Shown: positions 18,115 through 27,206 of the stretch, in pieces
Numbering within the stretch: the first letter of the stretch is position 1
How the letters are laid out: each line of letters begins with the position of its first letter
Source of the DNA: Mesosutterella porci
GTDB taxonomy: Bacteria; Pseudomonadota; Gammaproteobacteria; Burkholderiales; Burkholderiaceae_F
DNA: 64,000 nucleotides
Assembly: GCF_022134585.1 (NCBI RefSeq)
Contig: NZ_JAKNCT010000004.1
Coordinates: 153,255 to 217,254, forward strand
Direction: 5' to 3'
Notes under the pieces: model-generated
Database searches by the model: none
What the model saw: the letters and a program-made list of their open reading frames with translations, nothing else
What the model was told of the DNA's origin: nothing
Translations under genes and position numbers: made by a program

Positions 18115-19335
18115 ATGCAGAAGACCTACCTCAAGTCGCATAAACTCGATCATGTCTGCTACGACATCCGCGGCCCCATCATGGATGAGGCGAACCGCAT
18201 GTGCCGGGCGGGAGAAGACGTCCTGAAGCTCAACATCGGTAACCCCGCCTACTTCAACTTCAAGACGCCCGAGTCTCTGGTCGAGAAGCTGCGCGAGAAC
18301 CTGCCCGACACCGAGGGGTACTCGGATTCCCACGGACTGCTGTCGGCCCGCGAGGCGATCGCCGAGTACTGCAGGAAGAAGGACATCCCGAACGTGGGGG
18401 TGGGCGACATCTACACCGGCAACGGCGTAAGCGAGCTGATCACGATGTCGATGCAGGGGCTGCTCGACAACGGCGACGAGGTGCTCGTGCCCGCACCGGA
18501 CTATCCGCTGTGGACCGCCTCGGTGACTCTCGCGGGCGGTAAGGCCGTGCACTACATCTGCGACGAGAAGTCGCACTGGTACCCGGACCTGAAGGACATG
18601 GCCTCGAAGGTGACGGACCGCACCAAGGGCATCGTGGTCATCAACCCGAACAATCCGACCGGCGTGCTCTATCCGAAGGAAATCCTTGAGGGCATCGTGA
18701 AGATCGCCCGCGAGCACGATCTGATCCTTTTTGCCGACGAGATCTACGACCGGCTCGTGATGGACGGCAAGAAGCACACGGCGCTTGCCTCGCTCGCGCC
18801 GGACCTTCTCACCGTGAGCCTGAACGGACTCTCGAAGTCCCACCTCATGGCGGGCTACCGCTGCGGCTGGATGTGCCTCGCGGGCAACAAGGAGCGCAAG
18901 AAGGGCTACATCGAGGGCCTGAACCTGCTCTCCGCGATGCGGCTCTGCTCGAACGTGCCCGCGCAGTCGCTCATCGCGCCGGCGCTCGCAATGCCCGAGG
19001 AAACCGAGAAGATGCTCGTGCCCGGAGGCCGCGTCTACGAGCAGCGCGACTGCGTCTGCAGGCTCCTCTCCGAAATTCCCGGCATCACCTTCGAGCGGCC
19101 TGACGCCGCCTTCTACATCTTCCCGAAGATGGACACGAAGCGCTTCGGGATCACGGACGACGAGCGCTTCGCGCTAGACCTCCTGAAGCGTGAGAAGATT
19201 CTCATCACGCACGGGGCGGGCTTCCACTGGATTCACCCGGATCATTTCCGCATCGTCTACCTCTCGGAGGTGCCGCAGCTCACCGAGGCGCTCACGAGGC
19301 TGAAAAACTTCTTCGCGGACTACCGCCAGGACTAA
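18115..19335 (+). CDS. alaA: PLP-dependent aminotransferase, AlaA type
   Basis: The 406-residue class I/II aminotransferase has the AlaA (YfbQ)-typical start (SHKLDHVCYDIRGPIMDEA), followed by LKLNIGNPAYFNF. Cofactor-site motifs are VINPNNPTGVLYP, ILFADEIYDRLVMDG, and the Schiff-base Lys in SLNGLSKSHLMAGYRCGW near residue 245. A C-terminal FRIVYLSEV contributes the carboxylate-binding Arg. It probably makes alanine from pyruvate and glutamate. It stands alone between the autotransporter and an amidase remnant. Confidence 0.9.
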   Translation: MQKTYLKSHKLDHVCYDIRGPIMDEANRMCRAGEDVLKLNIGNPAYFNFKTPESLVEKLRENLPDTEGYSDSHGLLSAREAIAEYCRKKDIPNVGVGDIYTGNGVSELITMSMQGLLDNGDEVLVPAPDYPLWTASVTLAGGKAVHYICDEKSHWYPDLKDMASKVTDRTKGIVVINPNNPTGVLYPKEILEGIVKIAREHDLILFADEIYDRLVMDGKKHTALASLAPDLLTVSLNGLSKSHLMAGYRCGWMCLAGNKERKKGYIEGLNLLSAMRLCSNVPAQSLIAPALAMPEETEKMLVPGGRVYEQRDCVCRLLSEIPGITFERPDAAFYIFPKMDTKRFGITDDERFALDLLKREKILITHGAGFHWIHPDHFRIVYLSEVPQLTEALTRLKNFFADYRQD

Positions 19336-19496
19336 AAGGGACAGACGGCGCCGGAGGCCCTCCCTCCTTTCAAAGGCGGTGCCCGCCTTAAGACCCAGGC
19401 CTCGGTGCGGGCTTTCTGCATCCGGAGAAAGCCAGCGGCTGCGGCCGTGACGGTGAGTACAGAGCCCGTGTCTGAAGGAGGAAGCGCGCTTTTGCC

Positions 19497-20183
19497 GTGC
19501 TCTGCGGGCCCGACGAAAAGGCCTTCCCCGCAAGGCCTCGGCTGCTGCTGCCCGCGGACGCCTGGGCGGCGGTCCCGAAGGAGCTGCACGAGGCCTTCTC
19601 GAGGCCGCTTTCCGAGGCCCGCGCGCTCTGGGGCGGAGAGGAGGAGGCGCGTCTTGCGCCCTGTACCCTCGGGCGCTTCGCAGAAGCCTTCCGCCACCTT
19701 CAGGCGGCCGAAGCCTGGCGCAGCTGGGGCTCCTTCATCGAGCAGGTGCACCCCGCGCTTGGACCCGGCGTGCGCGAGCGCTTCGCCTTCGCGCGCGAGG
19801 CGGCTTCGGAGGACCTGCGGCCCTGGCGCGAAGAGCGCTCCCGGATCAAAGCCTTTCTTGACGAAGAGCTCGCCGGGGGCGGCCTCCTCGTGTTTCCGAC
19901 GCTGCCCGGCCCCGGGCCGCTTCGCTCGGGCAGCGACGCGGACATGGAGCATTTCCGTTCGAGCGCCTTTGCGCTGCTTTCTCCGGCGGGACTCGCGGGG
20001 CTGCCCTCGCTGTCGCTGCCGCTGGGCACTCTGCAGGGCGCGCCGGTCGGCCTCACTCTCCTCGGGCCCGCGGGTTGCGACGAGTGGGTGCTGCGCTGCG
20101 GCTGCGAGCTGATGGAAAGCCTCGGTCGCCCGCGCATGCTCTTTTCCAGCGCGGGCTTTGCCCCGATCTTCTTCTTTTTATAA
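19497..20183 (+). pseudogene. Amidase-signature family remnant (C-terminal part)
   Basis: The open frame resembles only the last half of an amidase (AtzF/GatA fold). It contains LLVFPTLPGPGPLRSGS and the C-terminal LSPAGLAGLPSLSLPLG, then APVGLTLLGPAGCDEWVL. The Gly/Ser-rich signature with the catalytic Ser-cisSer-Lys triad should lie upstream but is absent, and the frame is closed at 19473. A ribosome-binding-like AAGGAGG is at 19475-19481. This is either a 5'-truncated pseudogene or a short non-catalytic protein; the first is more likely. Confidence 0.65.
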
Positions 20184-20287
20184 GGAAAGCCGTCTGAGAT
20201 TGCCCCGGAGGCTAATAGGAAGACGAACCCAGATACGCTATCCTAAAGGTGTTTTTCTTTTGTTTTAGATTTTGTTTTCCGCGTTCC

Positions 20288-22561
20288 ATGAAATTCGCCG
20301 CCTTTCTCGTCCTTTTTTCCTTTGCCGCCTCCGGCGTCTGGGCCGACGGATTCTCCTCCCCCGCGCCTGCCCCGCAGACGCAGCCCGCCGCGGTTCAGTC
20401 CGCTCCGGCCTCCTCGCCAGGCCAGAGGCGACCCGAGGCCGCCCGGCGTCCGAGGATCGGGCTCGTGCTCTCGGGCGGCGGCGCCCGCGGGTTCGCGCAC
20501 GTGGGGGTGCTCAAGGTGCTCGAGGAAGCGGGCGTGAAGGTCGACCTCATCACCGCCACCTCCATGGGCTCCATGGTGGGCGGGGGCTACGCCGAGGGAT
20601 ACAGCCCCGAGGAGATTGAGAAAATCATCAAAGGCGTCAACTGGCAGAAGATGTTCGCGCCGAAGCCTGACCGCGCCGAGATGAACTGGCGGCGCAAAGA
20701 AGACAAGGAGCACGGGCTTTCCGACACGGAGCTCGGCATCGGGCCGCAGGGCTTCGCGCTGCCCTACGGCATCATTACGACCCAGGAGCTCGATCTGTTC
20801 CTGTCGCGCGTGAACGAGCCGGCAAGCCGCATCACGGATCTCTCGCGGCTGCCGATCCCGTTTGCGGCCTTCGGCACCGACCTTGAGACGGGCCGTGCCC
20901 TCGTGCTGCAGAAGGACATCCTGCTCTCACAGGCGATGCGCGCCTCGATGTCGATTCCGGGGGCCTTCGCGCCGGCCGAGTGGAAGGGACATCTCATCTC
21001 CGACGGCGGTCTCGTGCAGAACCTCCCGGTCGAGGAGGCGAGGAAGCAGGGCGCCGACATCGTGATCGCGGTGAACGTGGGCACGCCGCTTTCCCCGCGC
21101 TCGAAGCTCAACACGCTCGCGGGCGTCATGGGGCAGATGATCAACATCCTCACCGAGCAGAACGTGCAGAAGAGCATCAGCGAGCTCACGCCGCGCGACA
21201 TCTTCATCGTGCCCGACCTCGAGCAGTACTCTTCGGGCGACTTCGACAAGGCCGACGAGATCATCCGCGCGGGCGAGGAGGCGGCGAGAAAGGTGCTGCC
21301 GAGGCTGCGCAGCCTCGCCGTTCCCCGCAGCGAGTTTCTCGCCTGGAGCGAGCAGCGCCGCAGCGCGATCGAGATCACCGGGCGGCACGTGCTCGCGGGC
21401 GTGCGGGTCGAGGGACTCAAGGTGGTCAACCCTGCCAACGTCGAGCGCGAGATCAAGCTGAAGAGGGGCGACGTCGTCACCACGGCGCAGGTTGAGCGGG
21501 CGGCGCAGCGCATCTGGCAGGACGACGATTTCCTGTCCGTGCCCTACCATTTCGAGCCCGGCCCCGATGGCACCGAGATGCTCGTCTTCGAGCCGCAGGA
21601 GAAGACCTGGGGGTATTCGGCCTTCCGCGTGGGCGGTCGCTTGCAGACCAATTTCCGCGATGACCACACCTTCAGCTTCATGCTCGAGCACACGCTCGGC
21701 TGGATCAACGCCTGGGGCGGGGAGCTGAAGACCGCCGTGCAGATCGGCGAGGACGAGGGCCTGCAGCTGAGCTACTACCAGCCCTTGGGCGTTGCAAGCC
21801 CCGTGTTCCTCAATCCGCGCTTTTCCATTGGGCGCGAGGACTATGACGTCTACGAGGGCGACATCCGGGCCGGCACCTGGCAGAACAAGCAGCTCATCGG
21901 CTCGGTGGAGCTCGGCTACGAGCTCGGCCGCTATGGCGTGGCCACCGCAGGGCTGGGCTACACGCTTCTCAAGCCCAACCGCGTCGTGGGCACGGGCGAG
22001 CGCGACGTGAGGGACACCCGCGGCTTCGGAAACTTCGTGCGCTTCAAGCTCGACCGCCTGAATAGCACGAGCTTCCCCACCGCAGGTTACAAGATCGACG
22101 CGCTCGGGGTGCGTTTCTGGGACGAGATGGGAAGAAGCGGCATGAAGACCGGCTACGAGCTAAGCGCGACCGGGGCGACGACGGCCGGCCCCTGGACCTT
22201 CGCCGGGACCGTGAAGGCGGGCCGCTCGCCGCTTGAGGGCACATTCAAGCTGGGCGGCGCCTTCAACCTGTCGGGCTCGAGCTACGGGCGTTATTCGGGC
22301 GACCACATGGAATTCGCGCGCCTCATGGCCTACAGGAACCTGAGCTCGCGGCTCGCGCAGATCGGCGCTCCAGTCTGGGCCGGGGTGACGGTGGAAGGCG
22401 GCCGGGCCTACAACAAGTTGGACGGCGAGCACCCGGGCTGGAAGAGCGCGGCGGGAGTCTTCCTCGGTGCCGACACCTGGGTGGGGCCGATCTACCTGGT
22501 GGGGGGACGCACCTTTGGGGGCGACAGCGCCATTTACTTCATGTGGGGGCACATCCAGTAA
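20288..22561 (+). CDS. PlpD-type patatin phospholipase with Omp85-like barrel (type Vd secretion)
   Basis: The start at ATG 20288 gives a signal peptide (MKFAAFLVLFSFAASGVWAD). After a Pro/Ala-rich linker comes a patatin domain. It has the oxyanion loop LSGGGARGFAHVGVL, a nucleophile region ITATSMGSMVGG (the usual GxSxG has Ala in first place) and the catalytic Asp in SDGGLVQNLPVEEA. A POTRA-like segment (about residues 370-440; VRVEGLKVVNPANVEREIKL) and a barrel ending in GDSAIYFMWGHIQ follow. This passenger-POTRA-barrel order is that of PlpD/FplA, outer-membrane phospholipases A1/A2. It is probably exported and either surface-exposed or released. Confidence 0.88.
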   Translation: MKFAAFLVLFSFAASGVWADGFSSPAPAPQTQPAAVQSAPASSPGQRRPEAARRPRIGLVLSGGGARGFAHVGVLKVLEEAGVKVDLITATSMGSMVGGGYAEGYSPEEIEKIIKGVNWQKMFAPKPDRAEMNWRRKEDKEHGLSDTELGIGPQGFALPYGIITTQELDLFLSRVNEPASRITDLSRLPIPFAAFGTDLETGRALVLQKDILLSQAMRASMSIPGAFAPAEWKGHLISDGGLVQNLPVEEARKQGADIVIAVNVGTPLSPRSKLNTLAGVMGQMINILTEQNVQKSISELTPRDIFIVPDLEQYSSGDFDKADEIIRAGEEAARKVLPRLRSLAVPRSEFLAWSEQRRSAIEITGRHVLAGVRVEGLKVVNPANVEREIKLKRGDVVTTAQVERAAQRIWQDDDFLSVPYHFEPGPDGTEMLVFEPQEKTWGYSAFRVGGRLQTNFRDDHTFSFMLEHTLGWINAWGGELKTAVQIGEDEGLQLSYYQPLGVASPVFLNPRFSIGREDYDVYEGDIRAGTWQNKQLIGSVELGYELGRYGVATAGLGYTLLKPNRVVGTGERDVRDTRGFGNFVRFKLDRLNSTSFPTAGYKIDALGVRFWDEMGRSGMKTGYELSATGATTAGPWTFAGTVKAGRSPLEGTFKLGGAFNLSGSSYGRYSGDHMEFARLMAYRNLSSRLAQIGAPVWAGVTVEGGRAYNKLDGEHPGWKSAAGVFLGADTWVGPIYLVGGRTFGGDSAIYFMWGHIQ

Positions 22562-22592
22562 GGCCGCTTGAAGGCAGGGGCCGGGCTGCCGC

Positions 22593-22904
22593 CTAAAGGC
22601 TGCCCGTCGCCCAGGCCACAAGAAGCACCGCCGCGAGGAAAAAGACGCTCCAGATCGCCTTCGAGTCTCCCGCGCGCAGCCGTTCGATCAGATCGGTGTC
22701 GTCGTCCTCTCGCCCGTCAGGGCCGTAGTCGGCCTCGAGCCCCGAAAAGTCCGTCACGGTCACCCGCTCCGGGCTCCAGCTCTCAAGCGCGCCCTTCACT
22801 TCAAAGAGGAGCCGCTCGGGTTCGCCGGGGCGGCTTTTGCTGCGCCCGTAGACCAGAACCCGGACGCCTTTCTGGCTGCAGCGCGTGATGACGCTCTCAG
22901 GCAT
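22593..22904 (-). CDS. Hypothetical protein with C-terminal membrane anchor
   Basis: Translation from ATG 22904 gives about 103 residues. A basic N-terminal half (VRVLVYGRSKSRPGEPERLL) resembles nothing I can name. An acidic stretch (DGREDDDTDLIERL) follows, and a single C-terminal hydrophobic helix (SVFFLAAVLLVAWATGSL) is likely a tail anchor in the inner membrane. The start overlaps the end of the upstream gene by 8 bp, indicating coupling with it. Confidence 0.6.
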   Translation of the reverse strand: MPESVITRCSQKGVRVLVYGRSKSRPGEPERLLFEVKGALESWSPERVTVTDFSGLEADYGPDGREDDDTDLIERLRAGDSKAIWSVFFLAAVLLVAWATGSL

Positions 22905-23454
22905 TGCGCGTCTCCCCGCCCTCGGGAACGATGGCAAAGAGCTCCTCGTCGCGCGCGGCCATCGCGGCCCGCGCGAGAGCTCGCTTCAACTCCGTCCAGT
23001 GTGCAAGAAGCGCCGGATCGCGGCCTCCGGCCTTCACGGAGCGGCCCGTGCGGATGAAGTCTTCGCTCATGATTCCCTCTCGCGCGCAGAGGCAAAGCCC
23101 CGGGCCCCCGAGCGAAGCCTCAAAGTAAAGCCGCCCGTAGACGGCCTCCGGGGCGCAGCGGGGGGCGCTCTCCGGCGGGATCACCTCGAGCGCGCCCCGC
23201 GAGACCGCGCGGGTCGTCATCTCGAGCGCGTCGATCACGCCCGGGCCGGGGAAGGCGGTTTTGAAGCGGAAATCCCTGCGGTCCGCGGTCCGCCCGGGCG
23301 AGAGCTTCGAGAGTGCAAAGCACACGCGCCGGTACCCGAAGGCGAGCCCCCCGATGCTGTCCTCGCCGTGGTAGAGGCGGCAGGCTTCAAAGGGGATGGC
23401 GAGCTCGATCCCGTGGTCTCGGATCCGAAGGGTGGCTGGTGCCGTGAGCTCCAT
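22897..23454 (-). CDS. Hypothetical cytoplasmic protein
   Basis: The 185-residue protein has no signal peptide or membrane helix. Visible features are an N-terminal beta-rich part (LRIRDHGIELAIPFEACRLY), FALSKLSPGR, and a Cys-containing segment (LGGPGLCLCAREG). The C-terminus is helical and Ala/Arg-rich. It overlaps the following anchored protein gene by 8 bp, forming a two-gene unit. I do not recognise the family; a formylmethanofuran-dehydrogenase-subunit-E-like fold is only a loose idea. Confidence 0.6.
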   Translation of the reverse strand: MELTAPATLRIRDHGIELAIPFEACRLYHGEDSIGGLAFGYRRVCFALSKLSPGRTADRRDFRFKTAFPGPGVIDALEMTTRAVSRGALEVIPPESAPRCAPEAVYGRLYFEASLGGPGLCLCAREGIMSEDFIRTGRSVKAGGRDPALLAHWTELKRALARAAMAARDEELFAIVPEGGETRNA

Positions 23455-23551
23455 GGCGGCGGTTCTCCTCGCGGGGAAAAAGGAAGCGTTTCCGGCGGAG
23501 CCGGGGGTAGAAGGAGGGCGGCTCTTCCCGGCCCCGCCCCTGCGGCTTATC

Positions 23552-24502
23552 TTAATGTAGCGCCGACGGCAGCACGAGCGAGCGCACGTTCACCTTTCTG
23601 GCCATCATGCCGTTGTCGACGAGGAACTTCTGGTCCTCTTCGAGCCCCTTCAGATCCTTTTCCGTGAGGTTGTCGTAGTAATTCGAGCGCTTCGCGAGGG
23701 CCTCGGCCTGGGCAAAGCTGATGCCGTGCTCCTTCGCGCCGATTTCAACCGCCTCCTTCCAGTGCGTGCGGATCCACTTCAGGGTTTCCCGCTGCACCTG
23801 CACGACCTTCTCGACGGCCTCCGGGCTCTGGTCGGCAAAGCCCTTCCTCACCGTCATCACCAGATTCACGTTCACCAGGCCCGTGGCGCGGGTGATCACC
23901 CGGCAGCCCGACTCCTCGGCCTTCACAATGGCGGAGGCCGCAAGCAGAGCCGCGTCCGCCCGGCCGCTTGAGACCGCCGAGAGCGCGGCGGGGATGCTCA
24001 TCGAGATGAATTCGACGTCGGAGGCCTTCATGCCGTTTTTAACGAGCGCGGCCACGAGCGTCTGGTGCAGCACCGTGCCGCGGGGCCCCACTACCTTTTT
24101 GCCCTTGAGTGCGCGGATCGAGTCCGGACCGCCCTTTTTCGCGACGATCGCGAAATTCTCCGACGGGTGCGCGACGCCGCTGGCGATAAGTACCGGGTTG
24201 CCCGCGCCGTTGGCCATGAGAAGGGAGGCGGTGTTCATGACGGCCGAGATGTCCACGGCGCCGGCTGCCATCGCCTGGCTCTGCTGGGAGCCGGAGGTGA
24301 TGGTCTTCCAGTTCACTTTGACTCCGTCCTTCGCGAAGGCCTTCTCGAGCAGCCCCTGCTGCTTCATCACCATGTTCTGAAGATTGAAGGGAGCCTTCAC
24401 ATAGACGATGTTGAGTTCCTTGGGCATAGCGGCGAGCGCGGCGCCGGAGGCGGTGAAGATTGCCGCGGCGGCAAAGGCCGCGGCCCAGTGCTTGAGGTTC
24501 AT
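23552..24502 (-). CDS. ABC transporter substrate-binding protein (SsuA/TauA-like)
   Basis: The 316-residue exported protein has a signal peptide ending near ASGAALAA. The mature part has the NitT/TauT-type fold: LNIVYVKAPFNLQNMVMKQQ, TSGSQQSQAMAAGAVDISAV, LKGKKVVGPRGTVLHQTL and LSAVSSGRADAALLAASAIV. The family binds aliphatic sulfonates, taurine, nitrate or thiamine precursors in the periplasm. The gene order of permease, ATPase and binding protein on the minus strand, with 4-bp overlap or 6-bp gaps, indicates one operon. A Fur-like site upstream of the permease suggests iron control, so the ligand could be iron-linked. Confidence 0.85.
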   Translation of the reverse strand: MNLKHWAAAFAAAAIFTASGAALAAMPKELNIVYVKAPFNLQNMVMKQQGLLEKAFAKDGVKVNWKTITSGSQQSQAMAAGAVDISAVMNTASLLMANGAGNPVLIASGVAHPSENFAIVAKKGGPDSIRALKGKKVVGPRGTVLHQTLVAALVKNGMKASDVEFISMSIPAALSAVSSGRADAALLAASAIVKAEESGCRVITRATGLVNVNLVMTVRKGFADQSPEAVEKVVQVQRETLKWIRTHWKEAVEIGAKEHGISFAQAEALAKRSNYYDNLTEKDLKGLEEDQKFLVDNGMMARKVNVRSLVLPSALH

Positions 24503-24508
24503 AAAAAT

Positions 24509-25273
24509 TCACTCCTTGGGTTGAATGCCGCTGAGGCTTGGTTGAAGAAAAGTTGCGAGGATCCGGTCGCTCAGTCCGCCCAGTCCCGGCGTGGACAGGG
24601 TCCTCGGGTAGGGGAAGGGGACGTCGAAGGTCCGCAGCAGCCTCCCCCCGCCGATTTCGTGGACGTGCCGCGCGAGCAGCACCGCCTCGGTGACGTCGTG
24701 GGTGATGAGCAGCGTCGTCGCGGGCCGCTCGGCGTGCACCCGGACGAACTCCCGATAGAGGCTGTGGCGCGTGAGCGCGTCAAGCGCCCCGAAGGGCTCG
24801 TCCATGAGAAGCACATCGGGCGAGCCGACCAAGGCCCGGGCGAGCCCCACGCGCTGCGCCATCCCTCCGGAGAGCTCTCTGGGATAGGCCTCTTCAAATC
24901 CGGAAAGCCGCACAAGCTCCAGGATTTCGCCGCACCGGCGGCGCCGCTCCGGGGCCGGCAGCCGGCGCACCGCGAGCTCGATGTTCTCCCGCACCGTCAT
25001 CCAGGGAAAGAGCCGGTGCTCCTGGAAGACGACCCCGATCCGGGGCGAGGCGGGCTCGCCCGACGCCCCCTCGAACCGCACCCGGCCGGTCTCGGCCCTC
25101 TCGAGTCCGGCGATGATCCGCAGAAGCGTGGTCTTTCCGCAGCCGCTTTCGCCCACCACGGCAGCGATTTCCCCGGGCTCGGCCCGGAGCGAGAGGTTCT
25201 GAAGCGGCCGCACGGCGCCCCGCGGGGTCTCGAAGGTTTTGCACAGGCTTTCGCAGATGAGGGCCGCCTTCAT
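24509..25273 (-). CDS. ABC transporter ATP-binding protein (SsuB/TauB-like)
   Basis: The 254-residue ATPase has Walker A VGESGCGKTTLL, Q-loop VFQEHRLFPWMTVRENI, signature LSGGMAQRVGLARAL, Walker B VLLMDEPFGALDALTR and H-loop LLITHDVTEAVLLARHV. It is the energy subunit of the NitT/TauT-type importer formed with the adjacent permease and binding protein. Its start overlaps the permease stop by 4 bp. Confidence 0.92.
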   Translation of the reverse strand: MKAALICESLCKTFETPRGAVRPLQNLSLRAEPGEIAAVVGESGCGKTTLLRIIAGLERAETGRVRFEGASGEPASPRIGVVFQEHRLFPWMTVRENIELAVRRLPAPERRRRCGEILELVRLSGFEEAYPRELSGGMAQRVGLARALVGSPDVLLMDEPFGALDALTRHSLYREFVRVHAERPATTLLITHDVTEAVLLARHVHEIGGGRLLRTFDVPFPYPRTLSTPGLGGLSDRILATFLQPSLSGIQPKE

Positions 25274-26025
25274 CGTCCGCCGCTCCTGATTCTGGCCGAA
25301 GCGAGGCTCAGAAGCGCCTGAAGCGCTGCGTCGGCCGCCACGCCGAGGACCGCGATCGTAATGATGCCCACGAAGACCGCATCAGTCTTCGAGAGCTCCG
25401 CTGATTCGCTGATGAGAAAGCCCAGCCCCGAGGACGAGGCGATGAGCTCCGCGCCCACCAGAGCCCTCCAGCTGTAGCCGAAGCCGAGCCGCAGGCCCGT
25501 GAGGATTCCCGGCAGCGACGCGGGCAGCGTGAGGCAGCGGAAGCGCTCGAAGGGTGAGAAATGCAGCAGCTGCGCCACTTCCTTAAGTCCTGGATCCACG
25601 CTCCGCACAGCGGAGAGCGCGTTCATATAGACGGGAAAGAAGCTTGCGAGGAAAACAATCGCAATCTTCGGGGCCTCGTCGATCCCGAGCCACAGGATGA
25701 GCAGCGGCACAAGCGAGAGCGGCGGGGTCACCCGCAGTGCCTCGAGCAGGAGGCTGCCCGCGTGGCGCGCGTTCTCGTGGCCCGCGAGGAAGACCCCGAG
25801 CCCGACGCCGAGCAGCGCCGAAAGTACGAATCCGGTGAAGGCGCGCCGGGCCGAGGAGGCGATGTGCGCGGCAAGCGTCCCGTCAGAGGCGAGCGCGCAG
25901 AAGGCCGCGAAGACCGATTCGGGCGTGGGTAGCAGGATCGCGGGGATGCGGCCGCTGTGCGAAGCCCCCTCCCAGAGGGCGAAAAGCAGCGCCGGAAGCA
26001 CGAGATAGAGAAGCCTGCGCGGCAT
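25270..26025 (-). CDS. ABC transporter permease (SsuC/TauC-like)
   Basis: The 251-residue inner-membrane permease has about six helices and the EAA loop seen in SsuC/TauC (VDPGLKEVAQLLHFSPFERF, then ASLPGILTGLRLGFGYSW). It is the first gene of the three-gene operon. Its start codon lies 20 bp from a Fur-box-like sequence, so the operon is probably derepressed when iron is low; that is inferred from the site alone. Confidence 0.9.
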   Translation of the reverse strand: MPRRLLYLVLPALLFALWEGASHSGRIPAILLPTPESVFAAFCALASDGTLAAHIASSARRAFTGFVLSALLGVGLGVFLAGHENARHAGSLLLEALRVTPPLSLVPLLILWLGIDEAPKIAIVFLASFFPVYMNALSAVRSVDPGLKEVAQLLHFSPFERFRCLTLPASLPGILTGLRLGFGYSWRALVGAELIASSSGLGFLISESAELSKTDAVFVGIITIAVLGVAADAALQALLSLASARIRSGGR

Positions 26026-26044
26026 GGTTCGGCTTGAATTAAAT

Positions 26045-26064
26045 GAGAATGATAATTGATTATA
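26045..26064 (-). promoter_or_regulatory. Fur-box-like operator before the ABC transporter operon
   Basis: GAGAATGATAATTGATTATA matches two GATAAT hexamers (one mismatch) followed by an ATTAT-type inverted half, close to the 6-6-1-6 Fur consensus. It overlaps the AT-rich promoter region 20 bp upstream of the start at 26025. Confidence 0.6.
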
Positions 26065-26195
26065 TACGACAAGGCGGCTTCCTATTCTAATCGCAGGGCC
26101 CGCGGTCCGCCCAGGCTGTCATCAGAGCATCACGGAATGTTGCTAAAATTCGGCCGCAGTCGGTAAGCCTTGAAAAGGCAGGGGGAAATAAGACA

Positions 26196-27206
26196 ATGAC
26201 GCTGGGCCCGGGCTGGGACATCATCGGGGACGTGCACGGACACTTTGAGCTGCTCGAGCGGCTTTTCGACTCGATGGGCTACGAGCGGTCCTCTCCCTAC
26301 GTCTGGCGCCATCCTTCGGGCCGCAGACCGCTCTTTCTGGGCGACATGATCGATCGGGGCGACTTCGAGCTCACCACGGTGCGCACCGTGATGGCGATGA
26401 CGCGCTCGGGTTCGGCCCTCGCCCTCATGGGCAATCACGAGTACAACGACCTCTGCGACTGGCTGGGGCTCGAGAATTTCCACCGCGGCGAGCGCCACGT
26501 CTCGTTTCTGCGGCGCATCCAGAACGCTCCGGACTTCGAGGAGGTTCTGGACTGGATGATGTCGCTGCCGCTCTGGCTCGACCTTGGGCCCCTGCGGGCC
26601 GTGCACGCCTGCTGGGATCCGGAGGCGATGCGCACGGTCTCTCAGGCCCTGGGCGGCTGCCGCATGAGCGAAGCGCTGTTCCGGCGCTTCAATCCCCCGC
26701 GCGGGGGCGAGACGCAGCGCGGGGCCCGGAGGGTGCATGACGCGCTCGAGCGGGTGCTTTCAGGCATCATGCTCGCGCTGCCGCCCGGGGTCACCTACCG
26801 AAGCCGCCGCGGCAAGCTCCTGCGGCGCGTGCGCATCCGCTGGTGGGACGACCGGGCCGCGAGCTATCGCGCCGCGGCTTTCATGGAGGCGCCCGAGCGC
26901 GTACCGCCCCTGCCGCTTGAAAAGAGCGTGTGCGTCTTCAAGCCCGAAAAGCCCACCTTCTTCGGTCACTACAACCTTTGCGGACTCGAGCCCCGGCCCG
27001 TGTCTGAATTCGCCGCCTGCGTGGACTACGGAGCGGGCAGCGGCGGCGCGCTCACCGCCTACCGCTGGTGCGAGGACGAGCCCAGGCCGCTTAAGGACGA
27101 GCGCTTCGGCCAGGTCGGCAGCGGCGCAGGAGCGCAGCGCTCAGCCTTCCCGTTCCTCGAGGTTTTTCAGGAACCGGGCGATCGCCTGCGGCTCGCGCAC
27201 GCCTAG
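26196..27206 (+). CDS. Metallophosphoesterase (PPP-type, ApaH/PrpE-like)
   Basis: The dinuclear metal motifs appear in order: GDVHGHFELLERL (residues 12-24), GDMIDRGDFELTT (about 50), GNHEYND (about 78), VHACWD (about 135) and FGHYN (about 252). These define the serine/threonine phosphatase-like branch, which acts on phosphoproteins or dinucleoside polyphosphates. The last 22 codons overlap the convergent response-regulator gene by 66 bp. Either the true 3' end is a late frameshift or the genes share their ends. The substrate is not known. Confidence 0.88.
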   Translation: MTLGPGWDIIGDVHGHFELLERLFDSMGYERSSPYVWRHPSGRRPLFLGDMIDRGDFELTTVRTVMAMTRSGSALALMGNHEYNDLCDWLGLENFHRGERHVSFLRRIQNAPDFEEVLDWMMSLPLWLDLGPLRAVHACWDPEAMRTVSQALGGCRMSEALFRRFNPPRGGETQRGARRVHDALERVLSGIMLALPPGVTYRSRRGKLLRRVRIRWWDDRAASYRAAAFMEAPERVPPLPLEKSVCVFKPEKPTFFGHYNLCGLEPRPVSEFAACVDYGAGSGGALTAYRWCEDEPRPLKDERFGQVGSGAGAQRSAFPFLEVFQEPGDRLRLAHA

